A stretch of 64,000 bases of DNA from JAMWCX01 sp964352425 (GTDB lineage: Bacteria > Omnitrophota > Gorgyraeia > 2-01-FULL-45-10), in the NCBI GenBank assembly GCA_964352425.1, contig CAYGRZ010000001.1:62001-126000 (forward strand). The letters run 5' to 3'. This document shows, in pieces, positions 16,424 to 25,242 of the stretch. Under the pieces are notes generated by a model, which was not told the origin of the DNA, made no database searches, and was given only the letters and a program-made list of their open reading frames with translations. Positions within the stretch are counted from its first letter, which is position 1. The number at the start of each line of letters is the position of its first letter. The position numbers were made by a program, and so were the translations under genes.

Positions 16424-19400
16424 ATGCAAGAATATCTGAAATTCTACAAGCAGCTGAATACACTGCAACAACAGGCTGTCGATACGATCGACGGCCCGCT
16501 GCTCGTCCTGGCCGGCCCCGGCACCGGCAAGACGCAGCTCTTGTCCGTCAGGGCAGGGTCGATACTGCGGACGGCAAAAGCCAAGCCGGACAATATCCTG
16601 ATACTCACCTATACCAATTCTGCCGCGAAGGCGATGAAGGAGCGGCTTGCCGCGGTGACGGGCGCGCAGGGCTACGATGTCGAGGTCGGCACCTTCCACA
16701 GCTTTGCCAATTCGATCATCCAGGATTCGGTCGAGGCCGCCAATTACGCAGGAGACAGGATCCTGATGGACGACGTCGAGGCGGCTAAGGCGGTACAATA
16801 CATACTCGATACGACCGATGGCCTTGACGAGATCAGGCCGTTCAGGGCTCCGTACACCTATCTTAAGGACATCCTGAAGAAGATGAGCGAGCTGAAGAAA
16901 GACGATATCACGCCGGCCGATCTCCAGCGATACCTGAAATCAAGCGGCAGCCACTACCGCTCGATGGAGGCAAAGCATAGAGAGCGCCTGAAGGCGTTCT
17001 CGGTCGTCTACAGAAGATATGAGGAATTGAAGAATGGCCTGACGAAGGGGATATTCGATGAGCGCGGCCGCTATGACTTCGACGATATGATACTCTTTGC
17101 GGTCCAGGCGATGCGCAAGGAAGAATCGCTCTGCAAGGAATACCGGCAGCAATACCGGTATATCATGGTCGACGAGTACCAGGATACCAACGGCGCGCAG
17201 CTGGACCTTCTCTTCACGCTGCTCGACTATAAGGACCCGAACATATGCTGCGTCGGCGACGACGACCAGTCGATATACCGTTTCCAGGGCGCCAACGTCG
17301 CCAATTTCAGGAGGCTCCAGCGGCAGTTTCCCGGCATACGGAAGCTGTCCCTTACCGACAACTACCGATCCTCCGACGAGCTGATACAGGCATCGAAACA
17401 GATAATCGGCCTCATCCCTGCCGGCGAGCGCGTCGAAGACAAGCCGCAGAGATGCATCAACGATTACGCCGCCAAAGAGATACTTTACAAAGAACTCTCG
17501 ACCCCCGAAGAGGAGCTCATCTACATCGTCGACAAGGTGAGGCAGCTGAAAGACAGGATCGAGAAGGACCGCTCCTTAAGCGAGGAAGAGCGTACACACC
17601 CCTATAATAACATAGCCGTCCTCGTGAGGAAGCGCGACCAGATACTGAAGGTGATAGATTCTTTCCTGCAGGCGGGGATACCGTACGCTACCGACGGCAA
17701 GGAGGATATAAGCGGCGAGAGGCGCGTCACGCAGCTCCTGGACGCCCTCCAGCTCGCCCATATCGACCCGAGGGACTACGAAGCGAAAGACACGGCGCTC
17801 TACAAGGTCCTTTCGGCCGATTATTTCGGCATACCGCAGCCGGACATACTCGCATTCCTGCAGTATGTCAGCGAAAAGAGGAAGGCCGAGAAGACGGATG
17901 TCACGGTCCTCGGCGAGTTCCTTTCCTACTTTTCGTCCGAAAGGCACGACATCGTGTTCCGCAGACCCGATTGCTTACGCCGGGCTGCCGGGGCGATAAA
18001 AAAACTGATCGACGAAGCCAACGATATGCCGGTCCACACCGTCCTGATCGACTTCATCAAGGATGCGGGAATCTATACGTACATACTCGCCGAATACGCC
18101 GATAACGGCATACTGAGGATACGGCACCTCCGGGCGGTAGGTTCATTCGTCAACATGGTCAAGGCGAGCGACCTCGCGAATCCGGCGATAAGGCTCGACG
18201 GTTTTCTCGCCGAGATGGAGACGCGCGCAAGCCACGGCCTTCCGATCAAGGGCGACCTCGTCACGCTCACGCAGGCGGGCGTGCGCGTCTACACTGCCCA
18301 CGGGTCAAAGGGGCTCGAGTTCCATTCCGTTATACTGCCGTTCTGCCTGCAGAACAAGAGCTGGCCGGCCAAACCCATACCCGACAAGCTGCCTCTTCCG
18401 TTCGATCTCTTCAAGACAAGGCAGGCGCTCAGGGATAAGGACACCCTGAAAAGGCTTGCCTTCCAGGACGAGACACGGCTCTTTTACGTCGCGATGACAA
18501 GGGCAAAATCCACTCTTATATTTACCGCAAGCCCCACCGAAGACAATGTCCCGGCCCAGTATCTGGAGAAGCTTGGCTTTTCCGTAAGGCAGATAGCGGG
18601 AGAGCCCGGCAACGAGGAGGCCCTGATCGGAAAGTCGCTCGAGGCTACCGACGCAGCGGACCCGTTCATCGGCACCGATGAGATCCTGAAAGACATGGTC
18701 TCGCACATCACGCTCAACCCGACCAGGCTCAACAATTACATCACCTGCAGGCGCGCCTTTCTGTACAACGACGTGCTGAAGCTGCCGGGCGCCAGGAAGA
18801 AGAGCCTCGTATTCGGAAACTGCGTGCACAAAGCCCTTGAAGGGACATACCGCTCGTACAAGGAGAGCGGGAAGTTCCCCGCATTCAGTTTCTTCGAATC
18901 GGAATTCGGGAAAGAGTTGAAGTACCAGGGCGCGGACACGATGATGGCGCGGGACTGCCTGAACAAGCTGAAGACGCTGAAGGACTGGTTCGCGCGCGCC
19001 GCGAAGGCGGCCGTGATGCCGGTGGACCTTGAGAAGAAGCTGATGGTCACGATCGGCGATAACATTATATTCACGGGAAAATACGATAAGGTGGAGTGGG
19101 AGGATCAGGCGAAGGGGCTTGTCAGGATACTCGATTACAAGACCGGCAAGCCCGACGAGCACCTGAGGGCGATCGATCTGTGCGCAGACCTCGCCAGCCC
19201 GGAGTGCGACGGGTACCTGCGGCAGCTCGTGGCATATAAGCTGCTCTTTGAAAAAAACAAAAAAGAGTCCCGGGGCCGGAAGGTGAGCCACGGCGTCCTC
19301 GTCTTCATCGAGCCCGTTTCGGGCACTATCGGCCGCAAGGGCCACAGGAAGGGCGACTATGTCGCCAAGCGCGTGGAGATATCGGACGGCATGGTCGATC

Positions 19401-19522
19401 AGCTTGAGCGCGTCATACAGGAGGCGTGGTCCGACATAAAGAGCCTCAAGTTCGAAAAACTGAAGGAACGTGACAAAAAGAGGTGCGGAAAATGCGATTT
19501 CGAAAATATCTGCTGGGGATAA
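16424..19522 (+). CDS. UvrD/PcrA-type helicase fused to an Fe-S PD-(D/E)XK nuclease
   Basis: 1032 residues. Superfamily 1A helicase: GPGTGKTQLL (Walker A, about 28-37), LTYTNSAAKAMKERL (Ia), MVDEYQDTN (II), GDDDQSIYRFQGA (III), LTDNYRSSD (IV), VYTAHGSKGLEFHSVIL (V) and RLFYVAMTRAKSTL (VI). A C-terminal nuclease follows: GNCVHKALEG, ILDYKTG, and four Cys (ITCRRAF plus RCGKCDFENIC) spaced like the iron-sulfur staple of AddB, Dna2 and Cas4. This layout resembles AddA/AddB halves on one chain, suggesting double-strand break processing; no partner subunit is adjacent. The last 31 bases overlap the next gene. Confidence 0.88.
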   Translation: MQEYLKFYKQLNTLQQQAVDTIDGPLLVLAGPGTGKTQLLSVRAGSILRTAKAKPDNILILTYTNSAAKAMKERLAAVTGAQGYDVEVGTFHSFANSIIQDSVEAANYAGDRILMDDVEAAKAVQYILDTTDGLDEIRPFRAPYTYLKDILKKMSELKKDDITPADLQRYLKSSGSHYRSMEAKHRERLKAFSVVYRRYEELKNGLTKGIFDERGRYDFDDMILFAVQAMRKEESLCKEYRQQYRYIMVDEYQDTNGAQLDLLFTLLDYKDPNICCVGDDDQSIYRFQGANVANFRRLQRQFPGIRKLSLTDNYRSSDELIQASKQIIGLIPAGERVEDKPQRCINDYAAKEILYKELSTPEEELIYIVDKVRQLKDRIEKDRSLSEEERTHPYNNIAVLVRKRDQILKVIDSFLQAGIPYATDGKEDISGERRVTQLLDALQLAHIDPRDYEAKDTALYKVLSADYFGIPQPDILAFLQYVSEKRKAEKTDVTVLGEFLSYFSSERHDIVFRRPDCLRRAAGAIKKLIDEANDMPVHTVLIDFIKDAGIYTYILAEYADNGILRIRHLRAVGSFVNMVKASDLANPAIRLDGFLAEMETRASHGLPIKGDLVTLTQAGVRVYTAHGSKGLEFHSVILPFCLQNKSWPAKPIPDKLPLPFDLFKTRQALRDKDTLKRLAFQDETRLFYVAMTRAKSTLIFTASPTEDNVPAQYLEKLGFSVRQIAGEPGNEEALIGKSLEATDAADPFIGTDEILKDMVSHITLNPTRLNNYITCRRAFLYNDVLKLPGARKKSLVFGNCVHKALEGTYRSYKESGKFPAFSFFESEFGKELKYQGADTMMARDCLNKLKTLKDWFARAAKAAVMPVDLEKKLMVTIGDNIIFTGKYDKVEWEDQAKGLVRILDYKTGKPDEHLRAIDLCADLASPECDGYLRQLVAYKLLFEKNKKESRGRKVSHGVLVFIEPVSGTIGRKGHRKGDYVAKRVEISDGMVDQLERVIQEAWSDIKSLKFEKLKERDKKRCGKCDFENICWG

Positions 19523-20184
19523 CACTGCTCGTGGCGGCTAGCGTGGCCGTATTCTTTTTTTACGGCCACGCGGCGGTCTACGTTTTTGCGAAGGCCAACA
19601 ACATGGAGATCGCCTACAAGCAACTGAGGGTCTTGCGCATGAACGAATTCCTGTTCGATGGCCTCACAGTAAGACAGAAGAAGAGCGGGATGGGCCTTTT
19701 TGCCACGTCCGCGCGGGTCGGCTTTTCGTGGAAGGGCGCCGATGTGAGGCGGATCGCCACGGCATTCGACCTGAAGATGGTCAATTTCCTGACAGGGGCC
19801 TCCGCGAAACCCCTGTCATACAGCAATATTGACGGCCTCGTTGCGGCCCCGTTCAATAGCGCGTGGACCTACGAGAGCATTTCCGGGAAGATATACCAGG
19901 AGCCCGATGGCGTGCGGATCGAGGACTTGATGGCCAGGAGCAATGAACTGAAGATGCGGCTGGCCGGAACATTGAAGGATGCCAGCAGGATATCATCGGA
20001 TATCACTATCTATTTCGCGGATTCACTGACCGGCACAATACCGCCCGAATATTTGGGCATGGTCCTGAAGAACGAAGAGCCCGGATGGAAGAGCCTCTCG
20101 GTGAGGCTCGAAGGAGATTTCGCCAAACCGTCTATTCAGGTATCCGGCAAGCTCTTCAGGTTGAATATCGGGGCCAAAGATTAG
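19492..20184 (+). CDS. Membrane-anchored periplasmic protein, AsmA/DUF748-like
   Basis: 230 residues from the ATG at 19492; AGGTG lies 6 bases before it (a GTG at 19483 is an alternative). One N-terminal membrane helix (YLLGITLLVAASVAVFFFYG) is followed by alternating beta strands such as NEFLFDGLTVRQKKSG, IEDLMARSNELKMRLAGTLKDASRISSDITIYF and KPSIQVSGKLFRLNIG. The pattern recalls AsmA-like or DUF748 proteins of diderm envelopes, but I see no firm motif. Overlaps the helicase gene. Confidence 0.55.
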   Translation: MRFRKYLLGITLLVAASVAVFFFYGHAAVYVFAKANNMEIAYKQLRVLRMNEFLFDGLTVRQKKSGMGLFATSARVGFSWKGADVRRIATAFDLKMVNFLTGASAKPLSYSNIDGLVAAPFNSAWTYESISGKIYQEPDGVRIEDLMARSNELKMRLAGTLKDASRISSDITIYFADSLTGTIPPEYLGMVLKNEEPGWKSLSVRLEGDFAKPSIQVSGKLFRLNIGAKD

Positions 20185-20196
20185 CAAGCTCTTAAA

Positions 20197-20225
20197 TTGC
20201 ATTTTGTGGCCTTCTGTGTTATACT
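20197..20225 (+). promoter_or_regulatory. Sigma-70 type promoter, TTGCAT-17-TATACT
   Basis: TTGCAT at 20197-20202, TATACT at 20220-20225, spacing 17. Drives the SPOR-domain gene; the start would be near 20232, leaving a leader of about 15 bases. Confidence 0.7.
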
Positions 20226-20246
20226 ACACAAAAATCAGATGCCTGT

Positions 20247-20888
20247 ATGGAAGAAGAAAAATATCAGAAAGACCTGTTCGAGTTCGAAGAACCGAAGCGG
20301 TCATTTTCAAAGCTGACCAGCATACTGCCGAAGGCCGACCTCGAAGGACGGATGGTAATGACGTTCACGATGGAGAAGATGGTCTTTATCTCCATCGGTA
20401 TCGTGATGGCGATGGTCGTCGTCTTTGCCCTGGGCGTGGAAAACGGCAAGGCGCGCGCGAAGTCAGGCGCTCCCGCCGTGCGGAAGGCAGCCGCACCGAA
20501 GGCGCCGGTCCTGCAGGCCAAAGCCGTCGGACCCGTCACGGTGCCGGCGGCCGTTCGGAGCCGGGCGGCAATTATCGGTCAGAAGAGCATCCTCAACACA
20601 TCGCCGGTCGGCGCTGCTACACCGGCCGCGGCCACGCAAAAAACCGCCGCTGCGGCAGATGTCCCCACGCCGTATTCTGTGCTCGCCGCCAGCTTCCTCA
20701 AGAGGGATACGGCACAGGCGACACTGACGATGCTGCGCAAAGAGGGCTTGAGCGCGTTCATTATATATTCCGAGCCTTACTACAGGGTGTACGTCGGGCT
20801 GTACGCCGACAGGGCAAACGAGCAGGCCCGTAAGGACCTGGCGAGAGTAAAGCGAACCTTCAGAGACGCGCTTATTAAACTTCGATAA
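20247..20888 (+). CDS. SPOR-domain inner-membrane protein
   Basis: 213 residues. Cytoplasmic N-terminus (EEEKYQKDLFEFEEPKRSF), one membrane helix (about 48-67), an Ala/Pro-rich linker, then a C-terminal SPOR domain (YSVLAASFLKRDTAQATLTMLRKEG...YYRVYVGLYADRANEQA). SPOR domains bind denuded septal peptidoglycan, so this is probably a cell-division or envelope protein like FtsN or DedD. It has its own promoter. Next is the PVC small basic protein. Confidence 0.85.
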   Translation: MEEEKYQKDLFEFEEPKRSFSKLTSILPKADLEGRMVMTFTMEKMVFISIGIVMAMVVVFALGVENGKARAKSGAPAVRKAAAPKAPVLQAKAVGPVTVPAAVRSRAAIIGQKSILNTSPVGAATPAAATQKTAAAADVPTPYSVLAASFLKRDTAQATLTMLRKEGLSAFIIYSEPYYRVYVGLYADRANEQARKDLARVKRTFRDALIKLR

Positions 20889-20913
20889 CGGTTATAACGG
20901 AAGACAGTAGAAG

Positions 20914-20958
20914 TCCTTCGGCGGGCTCAGGACATATATCCTGAGCGAAGTCGAAGGA
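20914..20958. repeat. CCTTCGAC/CTGAGCGAAGTCGAAGG palindrome, copy 2
   Basis: TCCTTCGGCGGGCTCAGGA, then CCTGAGCGAAGTCGAAGGA at 20940-20958. Imperfect inverted arms with an 8-base loop. It lies in the 5' region of the small basic protein gene, whose ribosome site (AGAAGGAGGAA) follows within a few bases. Confidence 0.7.
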
Positions 20959-20972
20959 TAGAAGGAGGAACC

Positions 20973-21299
20973 ATGTCGCAACATCCGAGCCTGCGGTCAT
21001 CAGAGAAGGATAAAAAGCACAGATCCGTGCTGAAGAGGTACGAAAGGGTCAAGCTCCTGAAAGAGAAGGACAAGTGGGAAGAGAAGAAGGATTCGGTCTA
21101 CGGCCTTCCGAAGGTCAAGATCATCCGCTTCAAGATCAAAAAAGAGAAGGCCGCCGCAGCGGCAGTCGAAGGCGCCGAAGGCGCGGCAGTACCGGGCGCA
21201 GCACCGGCAGTACCGGGCGCAGCGCCTGTCAAGGCGGCAGCTCCGGGCAAAGAAGCAGCAAAGCCGGCCGCTCCGGAGTCGAAGAAGCCTGCGAAATAA
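20973..21299 (+). CDS. PVC-type small basic protein with Ala/Pro/Lys tail
   Basis: 108 residues. The first 55 (MSQHPSLRSSEKDKKHRSVL, then KRYERVKLLKEKDKWEEKKDSVYGLPKVKIIRFKIKKEK in the same stretch) match the small basic protein model (TIGR04137) known from Chlamydiae, Verrucomicrobia and relatives and proposed as a PVC-superphylum signature, thought to bind nucleic acid or ribosomes. The remaining half is an extension of repeated Ala-Ala-Pro-Gly and AAAPGKEAAKPAAPE units, unlike the usual 50-60 residue form. Strong GGAGGAA ribosome site. This is the best taxonomic marker in the window. Confidence 0.85.
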   Translation: MSQHPSLRSSEKDKKHRSVLKRYERVKLLKEKDKWEEKKDSVYGLPKVKIIRFKIKKEKAAAAAVEGAEGAAVPGAAPAVPGAAPVKAAAPGKEAAKPAAPESKKPAK

Positions 21300-21306
21300 G
21301 AGACGC

Positions 21307-22398
21307 ATGAAGACGATACGAGTTGCCTTACGGTCGAGGTCGTACGATATATGTATCGGGAGCGGCCTGCTGAAGACCTGCGGGGCCGCTCTGAAAAAAT
21401 TACGCATCGGCACCGATGCCGTCGTGATAACGAACAGGCGGCTCTGGGGCCTCTACGGGAAACGGCTGCAGGCAACGCTGCGGCGTAACGGATTCTCCGT
21501 CCGCTTCGAGATAGTCCCCGACTCAGAAAAAGCAAAATCGGTCCGTATAGCCGCGAAACTGTTGACGGCCCTGGCGGAGTACGACGTGCGCAGGCGCGTC
21601 TTCATCATCGCGCTCGGCGGCGGCGTTGTCGGCGATCTCGCCGGATTCGTCGCTGCCACGTACAAGAGAGGCATACCGTACGTCCAGATACCGACGACGC
21701 TGCTCGCGCAGGTCGATTCGGCGATCGGCGGCAAAGTCGCGATCGACCTCGCGGTCGCAAAGAACCTCGCAGGAGCATTCTACCAGCCGCGTATAGTCAT
21801 CTCGGATATTTCTCTGGTCAAAACTCTCCCGCCGCGTCAGGTAAGGAGCGGCATTGCCGAGATCATCAAATACGGCGTTATAAAGGATCCGAAACTGTTC
21901 CGGTTCCTCGAAACCGGCTACAGGGAGGTGTTGAAGCTCGACACAGGCACGCTCGAATACGTGATCGCGGCCTCCAGCAGGATAAAGGCTGCGGTGGTGG
22001 CGAAAGATGAATTTGACAGGACCGGCGCGAGGGCCATCCTGAACTACGGCCATACGATAGGCCACGCGATAGAAGCCGCTTCCGGATACTCGGACCGGTT
22101 CAGCCATGGCGAGGCGGTGGCGATAGGCATGGCCGCGGCCTCGCGGATATCGGCCTCACTCGGGATATTTAAAGAGGCGGACGCCGACCGTATCGAGGCG
22201 CTTTTGAAGAAAACAGGCCTTCCGGTAAAGGCGGAAGGCCTGAAGCCTGCGGCCGTGTACGGCTCACACCTGCACGATAAAAAATTTATCCGCGGCACGA
22301 ACCGGTTCGTCCTGCCCGTTAAGATCGGTTCCGTCAGGGTCGTCGAAGGCGTACCCGAGCGTATCGTCAAATCGGTTATCAGGGATCTTGTCCGGTGA
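21307..22398 (+). CDS. aroB: 3-dehydroquinate synthase
   Basis: 363 residues. Second shikimate-pathway step, NAD- and zinc-dependent. Motifs: GGGVVGDLAGFVAATYKRGI (NAD site), IPTTLLAQVDSAIGGKVAID, KNLAGAFYQP, SGIAEIIKYGVI, and the zinc ligands in NYGHTIGHAIEAASGY and FSHGEAVAIGM. ATG lies 8 bases after the stop of the small basic protein gene. Confidence 0.95.
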   Translation: MKTIRVALRSRSYDICIGSGLLKTCGAALKKLRIGTDAVVITNRRLWGLYGKRLQATLRRNGFSVRFEIVPDSEKAKSVRIAAKLLTALAEYDVRRRVFIIALGGGVVGDLAGFVAATYKRGIPYVQIPTTLLAQVDSAIGGKVAIDLAVAKNLAGAFYQPRIVISDISLVKTLPPRQVRSGIAEIIKYGVIKDPKLFRFLETGYREVLKLDTGTLEYVIAASSRIKAAVVAKDEFDRTGARAILNYGHTIGHAIEAASGYSDRFSHGEAVAIGMAAASRISASLGIFKEADADRIEALLKKTGLPVKAEGLKPAAVYGSHLHDKKFIRGTNRFVLPVKIGSVRVVEGVPERIVKSVIRDLVR

Positions 22399-22431
22399 TC
22401 GCCGAAATACACATATCCACAAGGGGGTCGT

Positions 22432-22893
22432 ATGGCACATGAGTTGCGCGCTTTTAAGAAGGAAGACGCCGAAGGCGTGAAGGAACTGATATTGACTATC
22501 CTTACCAGGGAATACCCGTTCGACAAGTCGGCATATTCCGACAGCGACCTCGAGAGGATCGGCGAGACGTATGGCGCCGGGAAGGACGCCTTCTTCGTCG
22601 TCGAGGACGACGGCGAGATAGTCGGCACGATCGGCGTGAAGGGGGAGTCGGACGAGGACGCGCTGCTGCGCAGGCTCTTCGTCAACCCGAAGCACCGCAA
22701 GCACGGTTACGGCAGCGCGCTGCTGGAGAAGGCGGTCGATTTCTGCATCAAGAACGGCTACAAGCGAATATTCTTCCGGTGCACCGACAGGATGTCGGAC
22801 GCGATGAAGCTCTGCATCAAGAAAGGGTTCAGGAAGGCCGAAAGCCTTGCGGTGAGCGGTTTCAATATCCACAAGCTGGAGATCGACCTTTAA
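22432..22893 (+). CDS. GNAT-family N-acetyltransferase
   Basis: 153 residues. GNAT fold: FFVVEDDGEIVGTIGVKG, then LRRLFVNPKHRKHGYGSALLEKAVDFC carrying the acetyl-CoA Q/RxxGxG/A loop (RKHGYG), and a final FRKAESLAVSG strand. Substrate unknown. Its stop codon overlaps the start of the thioesterase gene (TAATG). Confidence 0.85.
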   Translation: MAHELRAFKKEDAEGVKELILTILTREYPFDKSAYSDSDLERIGETYGAGKDAFFVVEDDGEIVGTIGVKGESDEDALLRRLFVNPKHRKHGYGSALLEKAVDFCIKNGYKRIFFRCTDRMSDAMKLCIKKGFRKAESLAVSGFNIHKLEIDL

Positions 22894-23315
22894 TGAAGGT
22901 CCACGAGACCGAGATCCGCGTCAGGTACCAGGAGACGGACAATATGGGCGTCGTGTACTACGCGAATTACCTCGTCTGGTTCGAGGTGGCGCGGACCGAA
23001 TACATGCGCGCCTCAGGCATCTGCTACCGTACGATGGAAGAGAAGGGGATGTACATGATGGTCGCCGAGGCCCGCTGCCGGTATAAGGCACCCGCCCGAT
23101 ACGACGATATGGTCAAGATCCAGGCCTGGATATCGAAGATAAAAAATTCAAGCATGCAGTTCGAGTACAAACTATGTATCGGGGACAAGCTTATTGCTAC
23201 GGGCGAGTCGGTCCATGTATTTACGGGCCGTTCCGGAAGGCCCATGAGGATCCCCGAAGATATCAGAAGGCTTTGCAGGGAGGACGGTACCCCCCGCACG
23301 ATCATTTCAGGTTGA
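22893..23315 (+). CDS. YbgC/FadM-type acyl-CoA thioesterase
   Basis: 140 residues from the ATG at 22893, which overlaps the GNAT stop; a longer frame from 22779 is only an artefact of open reading. Hot-dog fold with RYQETDNMGVVYYANYLVWFEVARTEYMRA, the DxxGxxxxxxY active-site pattern of 4-hydroxybenzoyl-CoA thioesterase relatives. Hydrolyses an acyl-CoA; the substrate is not known. Ends 14 bases into the convergent minus-strand gene. Confidence 0.88.
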   Translation: MKVHETEIRVRYQETDNMGVVYYANYLVWFEVARTEYMRASGICYRTMEEKGMYMMVAEARCRYKAPARYDDMVKIQAWISKIKNSSMQFEYKLCIGDKLIATGESVHVFTGRSGRPMRIPEDIRRLCREDGTPRTIISG

Positions 23316-23856
23316 GCGTTATCTCAACATCATTATAGACGAGCACGACGCTTTTCCTGTCTATCCTGACCACCTTCGCGCCGCTGGCATATTCTCCGAC
23401 TTCGACCATCGCATTATTGACTATCGCGCGCGGGCCTTCCTCGAGATACATGATCCCGTTCAATACCAGCTTCGGGGCTGTCGAGGCGAGCTCGGCGGCT
23501 TGCCGGGCGGTGGCTTGCGCCTCAACGCCGGCGGACTGGTCCAGTTCGGCCTTCGGCAGCGCCCTGTAGCGAACTTCCTGCGCGGGCGGCGTGGGCGCCT
23601 GGGCCCCCGCGTCCCGGCCGGGGCGTGTCGCGACGAGCGGCCCAAGCGATAATGAGACGAGCGCTATCGCGGCGATCAGCAGGGCCGTTGAAACCAGGAT
23701 AATGGATTTCGGCAGCGGCTTCGCTTTCGCTGGCGCAGGCGCCTTGTGAGGCGCCTGTCCGGCCTCAACAGCCTTCGTCTGGCAGGGCGCGGCCTTCGAT
23801 GCACCAATGCCGATGGCACCCTGAGCTTTCTTCAGCGCTTCCTGTATGATACTCAT
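23302..23856 (-). CDS. GspB-like type II secretion accessory protein
   Basis: 184 residues. MSIIQEALKKAQ is the typical N-terminus of GspB/ExeB-like proteins that work with ExeA. One membrane helix (about 51-73, ILVSTALLIAAIALVSL) follows, then a Pro/Ala linker and a small C-terminal domain (LVLNGIMYLEEGPRAIVNNAMVEVGEYASGAKVVRI) of the GspB/PilP type. Start at 23856 overlaps the ExeA-like stop by 4 bases. Likely couples ATPase activity to a secretin or pseudopilus apparatus; no other secretion genes lie here. Confidence 0.75.
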   Translation of the reverse strand: MSIIQEALKKAQGAIGIGASKAAPCQTKAVEAGQAPHKAPAPAKAKPLPKSIILVSTALLIAAIALVSLSLGPLVATRPGRDAGAQAPTPPAQEVRYRALPKAELDQSAGVEAQATARQAAELASTAPKLVLNGIMYLEEGPRAIVNNAMVEVGEYASGAKVVRIDRKSVVLVYNDVEITLNLK

Positions 23857-24668
23857 CTTCCTATATTTCCTTCCATCTCCTGGATGCTCTTTTCGATTAT
23901 CGGCAATGTTATCGTGCGCGTCTCCATCACGTAGGCGGTGAGCATCGATTTGTCGCACACCATGTTTATGATCCGCGGTATGCCTCCCGTAAACCGGTAG
24001 ACGCAGTCGATCGCTTCAGGAGTGAATGATATCTGGCCCGTCGCGCCGGCGACGGTGAGCCGGTGGTTGATATAGTCTCCGACCTCGTCTTTCTCGAGAG
24101 GCGTTATATGAAACCTCACCGCGATGCGCTGGCGCAGCTGCTTCAGGCTCGGCGAACTCAGCTTGTTCTTCAGTTCCGGCTGGCCCACGAGGATTATCTG
24201 GAACAGCTTCTCCTTATCCGTCTCGAGGTTGGAGAGCATGCGAATCTCTTCGAGGATCGAGGCTTTGAGGTTCTGCGCCTCGTCTATTATGAGGATGACA
24301 TTGTTGCCCCTGGTCAACTCTTCGATAAGGAAGTTATTCAGCTGTTTGATCAGCGCGACCTTGGTCTTCTTCGTGACGACCATCCCGTAATCTTCGAGTA
24401 TCGCCTGCAGGAGCTGCATTTCGGGAAGCGTGGAATTGAAGATGAAGGCGCTCTTTGTGTTCCGGTCGAGCTTGCTTAAGAGCGCCCTGCAGAGCGTCGT
24501 CTTGCCGGCGCCGATCTCGCCGGTTATCTCGATAAAACCCTTGCGCTCCTTTATGCCGTACAGCAGGTGGGAGAAGGCCTCCCGGTGCACGCGGCTTAAG
24601 TAAAGGAAGTTCGGGTCGCTCGTTATGTTGAATGGCTTTTCTTTGAGGCCGAAAAATTCTCTATACAT
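23853..24668 (-). CDS. ExeA/GspA-type AAA ATPase
   Basis: 271 residues. MYREFFGLKEKPFNITSDP is the standard ExeA opening; Walker A is ITGEIGAGKTTLCRAL, Walker B is VILIIDEAQNL, followed by LKQLRQRIAVRFHITPL and GIPRIINMVCDKSML. The peptidoglycan-binding C-terminal domain of Aeromonas ExeA is absent. Known members use ATP to help place secretins in the wall or serve exosortase-type EPS loci. A consensus promoter ends about 11 bases upstream, so the leader is very short. Confidence 0.88.
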   Translation of the reverse strand: MYREFFGLKEKPFNITSDPNFLYLSRVHREAFSHLLYGIKERKGFIEITGEIGAGKTTLCRALLSKLDRNTKSAFIFNSTLPEMQLLQAILEDYGMVVTKKTKVALIKQLNNFLIEELTRGNNVILIIDEAQNLKASILEEIRMLSNLETDKEKLFQIILVGQPELKNKLSSPSLKQLRQRIAVRFHITPLEKDEVGDYINHRLTVAGATGQISFTPEAIDCVYRFTGGIPRIINMVCDKSMLTAYVMETRTITLPIIEKSIQEMEGNIGR

Positions 24669-24679
24669 TGGCGTGTTTA

Positions 24680-24709
24680 ATTATACACCTGCCTTCAGCG
24701 CATTGTAAA
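24680..24709 (-). promoter_or_regulatory. Minus-strand promoter, TTTACA-18-TATAAT
   Basis: On the minus strand TTTACA (24704-24709) and TATAAT (24680-24685), spacing 18. Predicted start near 24673, about five bases from the ExeA-like ATG at 24668, with no ribosome site between. Confidence 0.65.
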
Positions 24710-24731
24710 TATATTATTTCGGAGAATTGAC

Positions 24732-24760
24732 TTGCATTTATAACGGGCCTTATGTATAAT
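24732..24760 (+). promoter_or_regulatory. Sigma-70 type promoter, TTGCAT-17-TATAAT
   Basis: TTGCAT at 24732-24737, TATAAT at 24755-24760, spacing 17. Back-to-back with the minus-strand promoter. It rules out the upstream ATG at 24752 as start of the PilZ gene. Confidence 0.7.
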
Positions 24761-24790
24761 ACTCACGAAAAATCGGAGGAGCGCTATTGT

Positions 24791-25162
24791 ATGTGGAACG
24801 GCATCAACAGAAGAAGATTCCCGAGAGCAAATTACAAATGCCTCATATCGATAAAGAAGAGGCTCACGTCGAAGACCATATCGACGCATACCGAGAATAT
24901 CGGCGCAGGCGGCATCTGCGTACTACTGAAGGAAGACCTCGGCCTGTTCCAGGGTGTTGATATCGAACTCTATCTTGATGAAGCGAAGCCGCCGATAAAG
25001 AGCGGCGGTACGATCGTCTGGGTCGTGAAGAAGTCCGAGCCGAAGCAGAAGGGCGTCTACATGTACGACACCGGCGTGGAGTTCATCGATATTCGCCCGG
25101 AAGACCGCGAGAAGATCACCGGGATCGTGGAAAACATACTGAAGGCGCGCAGACAAAAATAG
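24791..25162 (+). CDS. PilZ-domain protein 1
   Basis: 123 residues from the ATG at 24791, with GGAGGA ten bases before it. PilZ domains bind cyclic di-GMP through RxxxR and D/NxSxxG. Here the first is RRFPR near the N-terminus, and the second reads NIGAGG, with Gly in place of the usual Ser, so affinity may be changed. VWVVKKSEPKQKGVYMYDTGVEFIDI is the conserved C-terminal strand pair. Stand-alone regulator, target unknown. Confidence 0.8.
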   Translation: MWNGINRRRFPRANYKCLISIKKRLTSKTISTHTENIGAGGICVLLKEDLGLFQGVDIELYLDEAKPPIKSGGTIVWVVKKSEPKQKGVYMYDTGVEFIDIRPEDREKITGIVENILKARRQK

Positions 25163-25182
25163 CATGTAAATGCTATAAATAC

Positions 25183-25211
25183 TTGACAAGCGGGTGTTGG
25201 TGTGTTATACT
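25183..25211 (+). promoter_or_regulatory. Sigma-70 type promoter, TTGACA-17-TATACT
   Basis: TTGACA at 25183-25188, TATACT at 25206-25211, spacing 17, upstream of the exosortase-associated gene. One of the clearest promoters in the window. Confidence 0.8.
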
Positions 25212-25242
25212 TAAGCAAATTCAGAATGGGGGGAGGTGACAG

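Noticed and set aside
20204..20833. Second long frame across the SPOR gene
   Set aside because: Arg/Gly-rich out-of-frame shadow; the SPOR frame has clear domain motifs.
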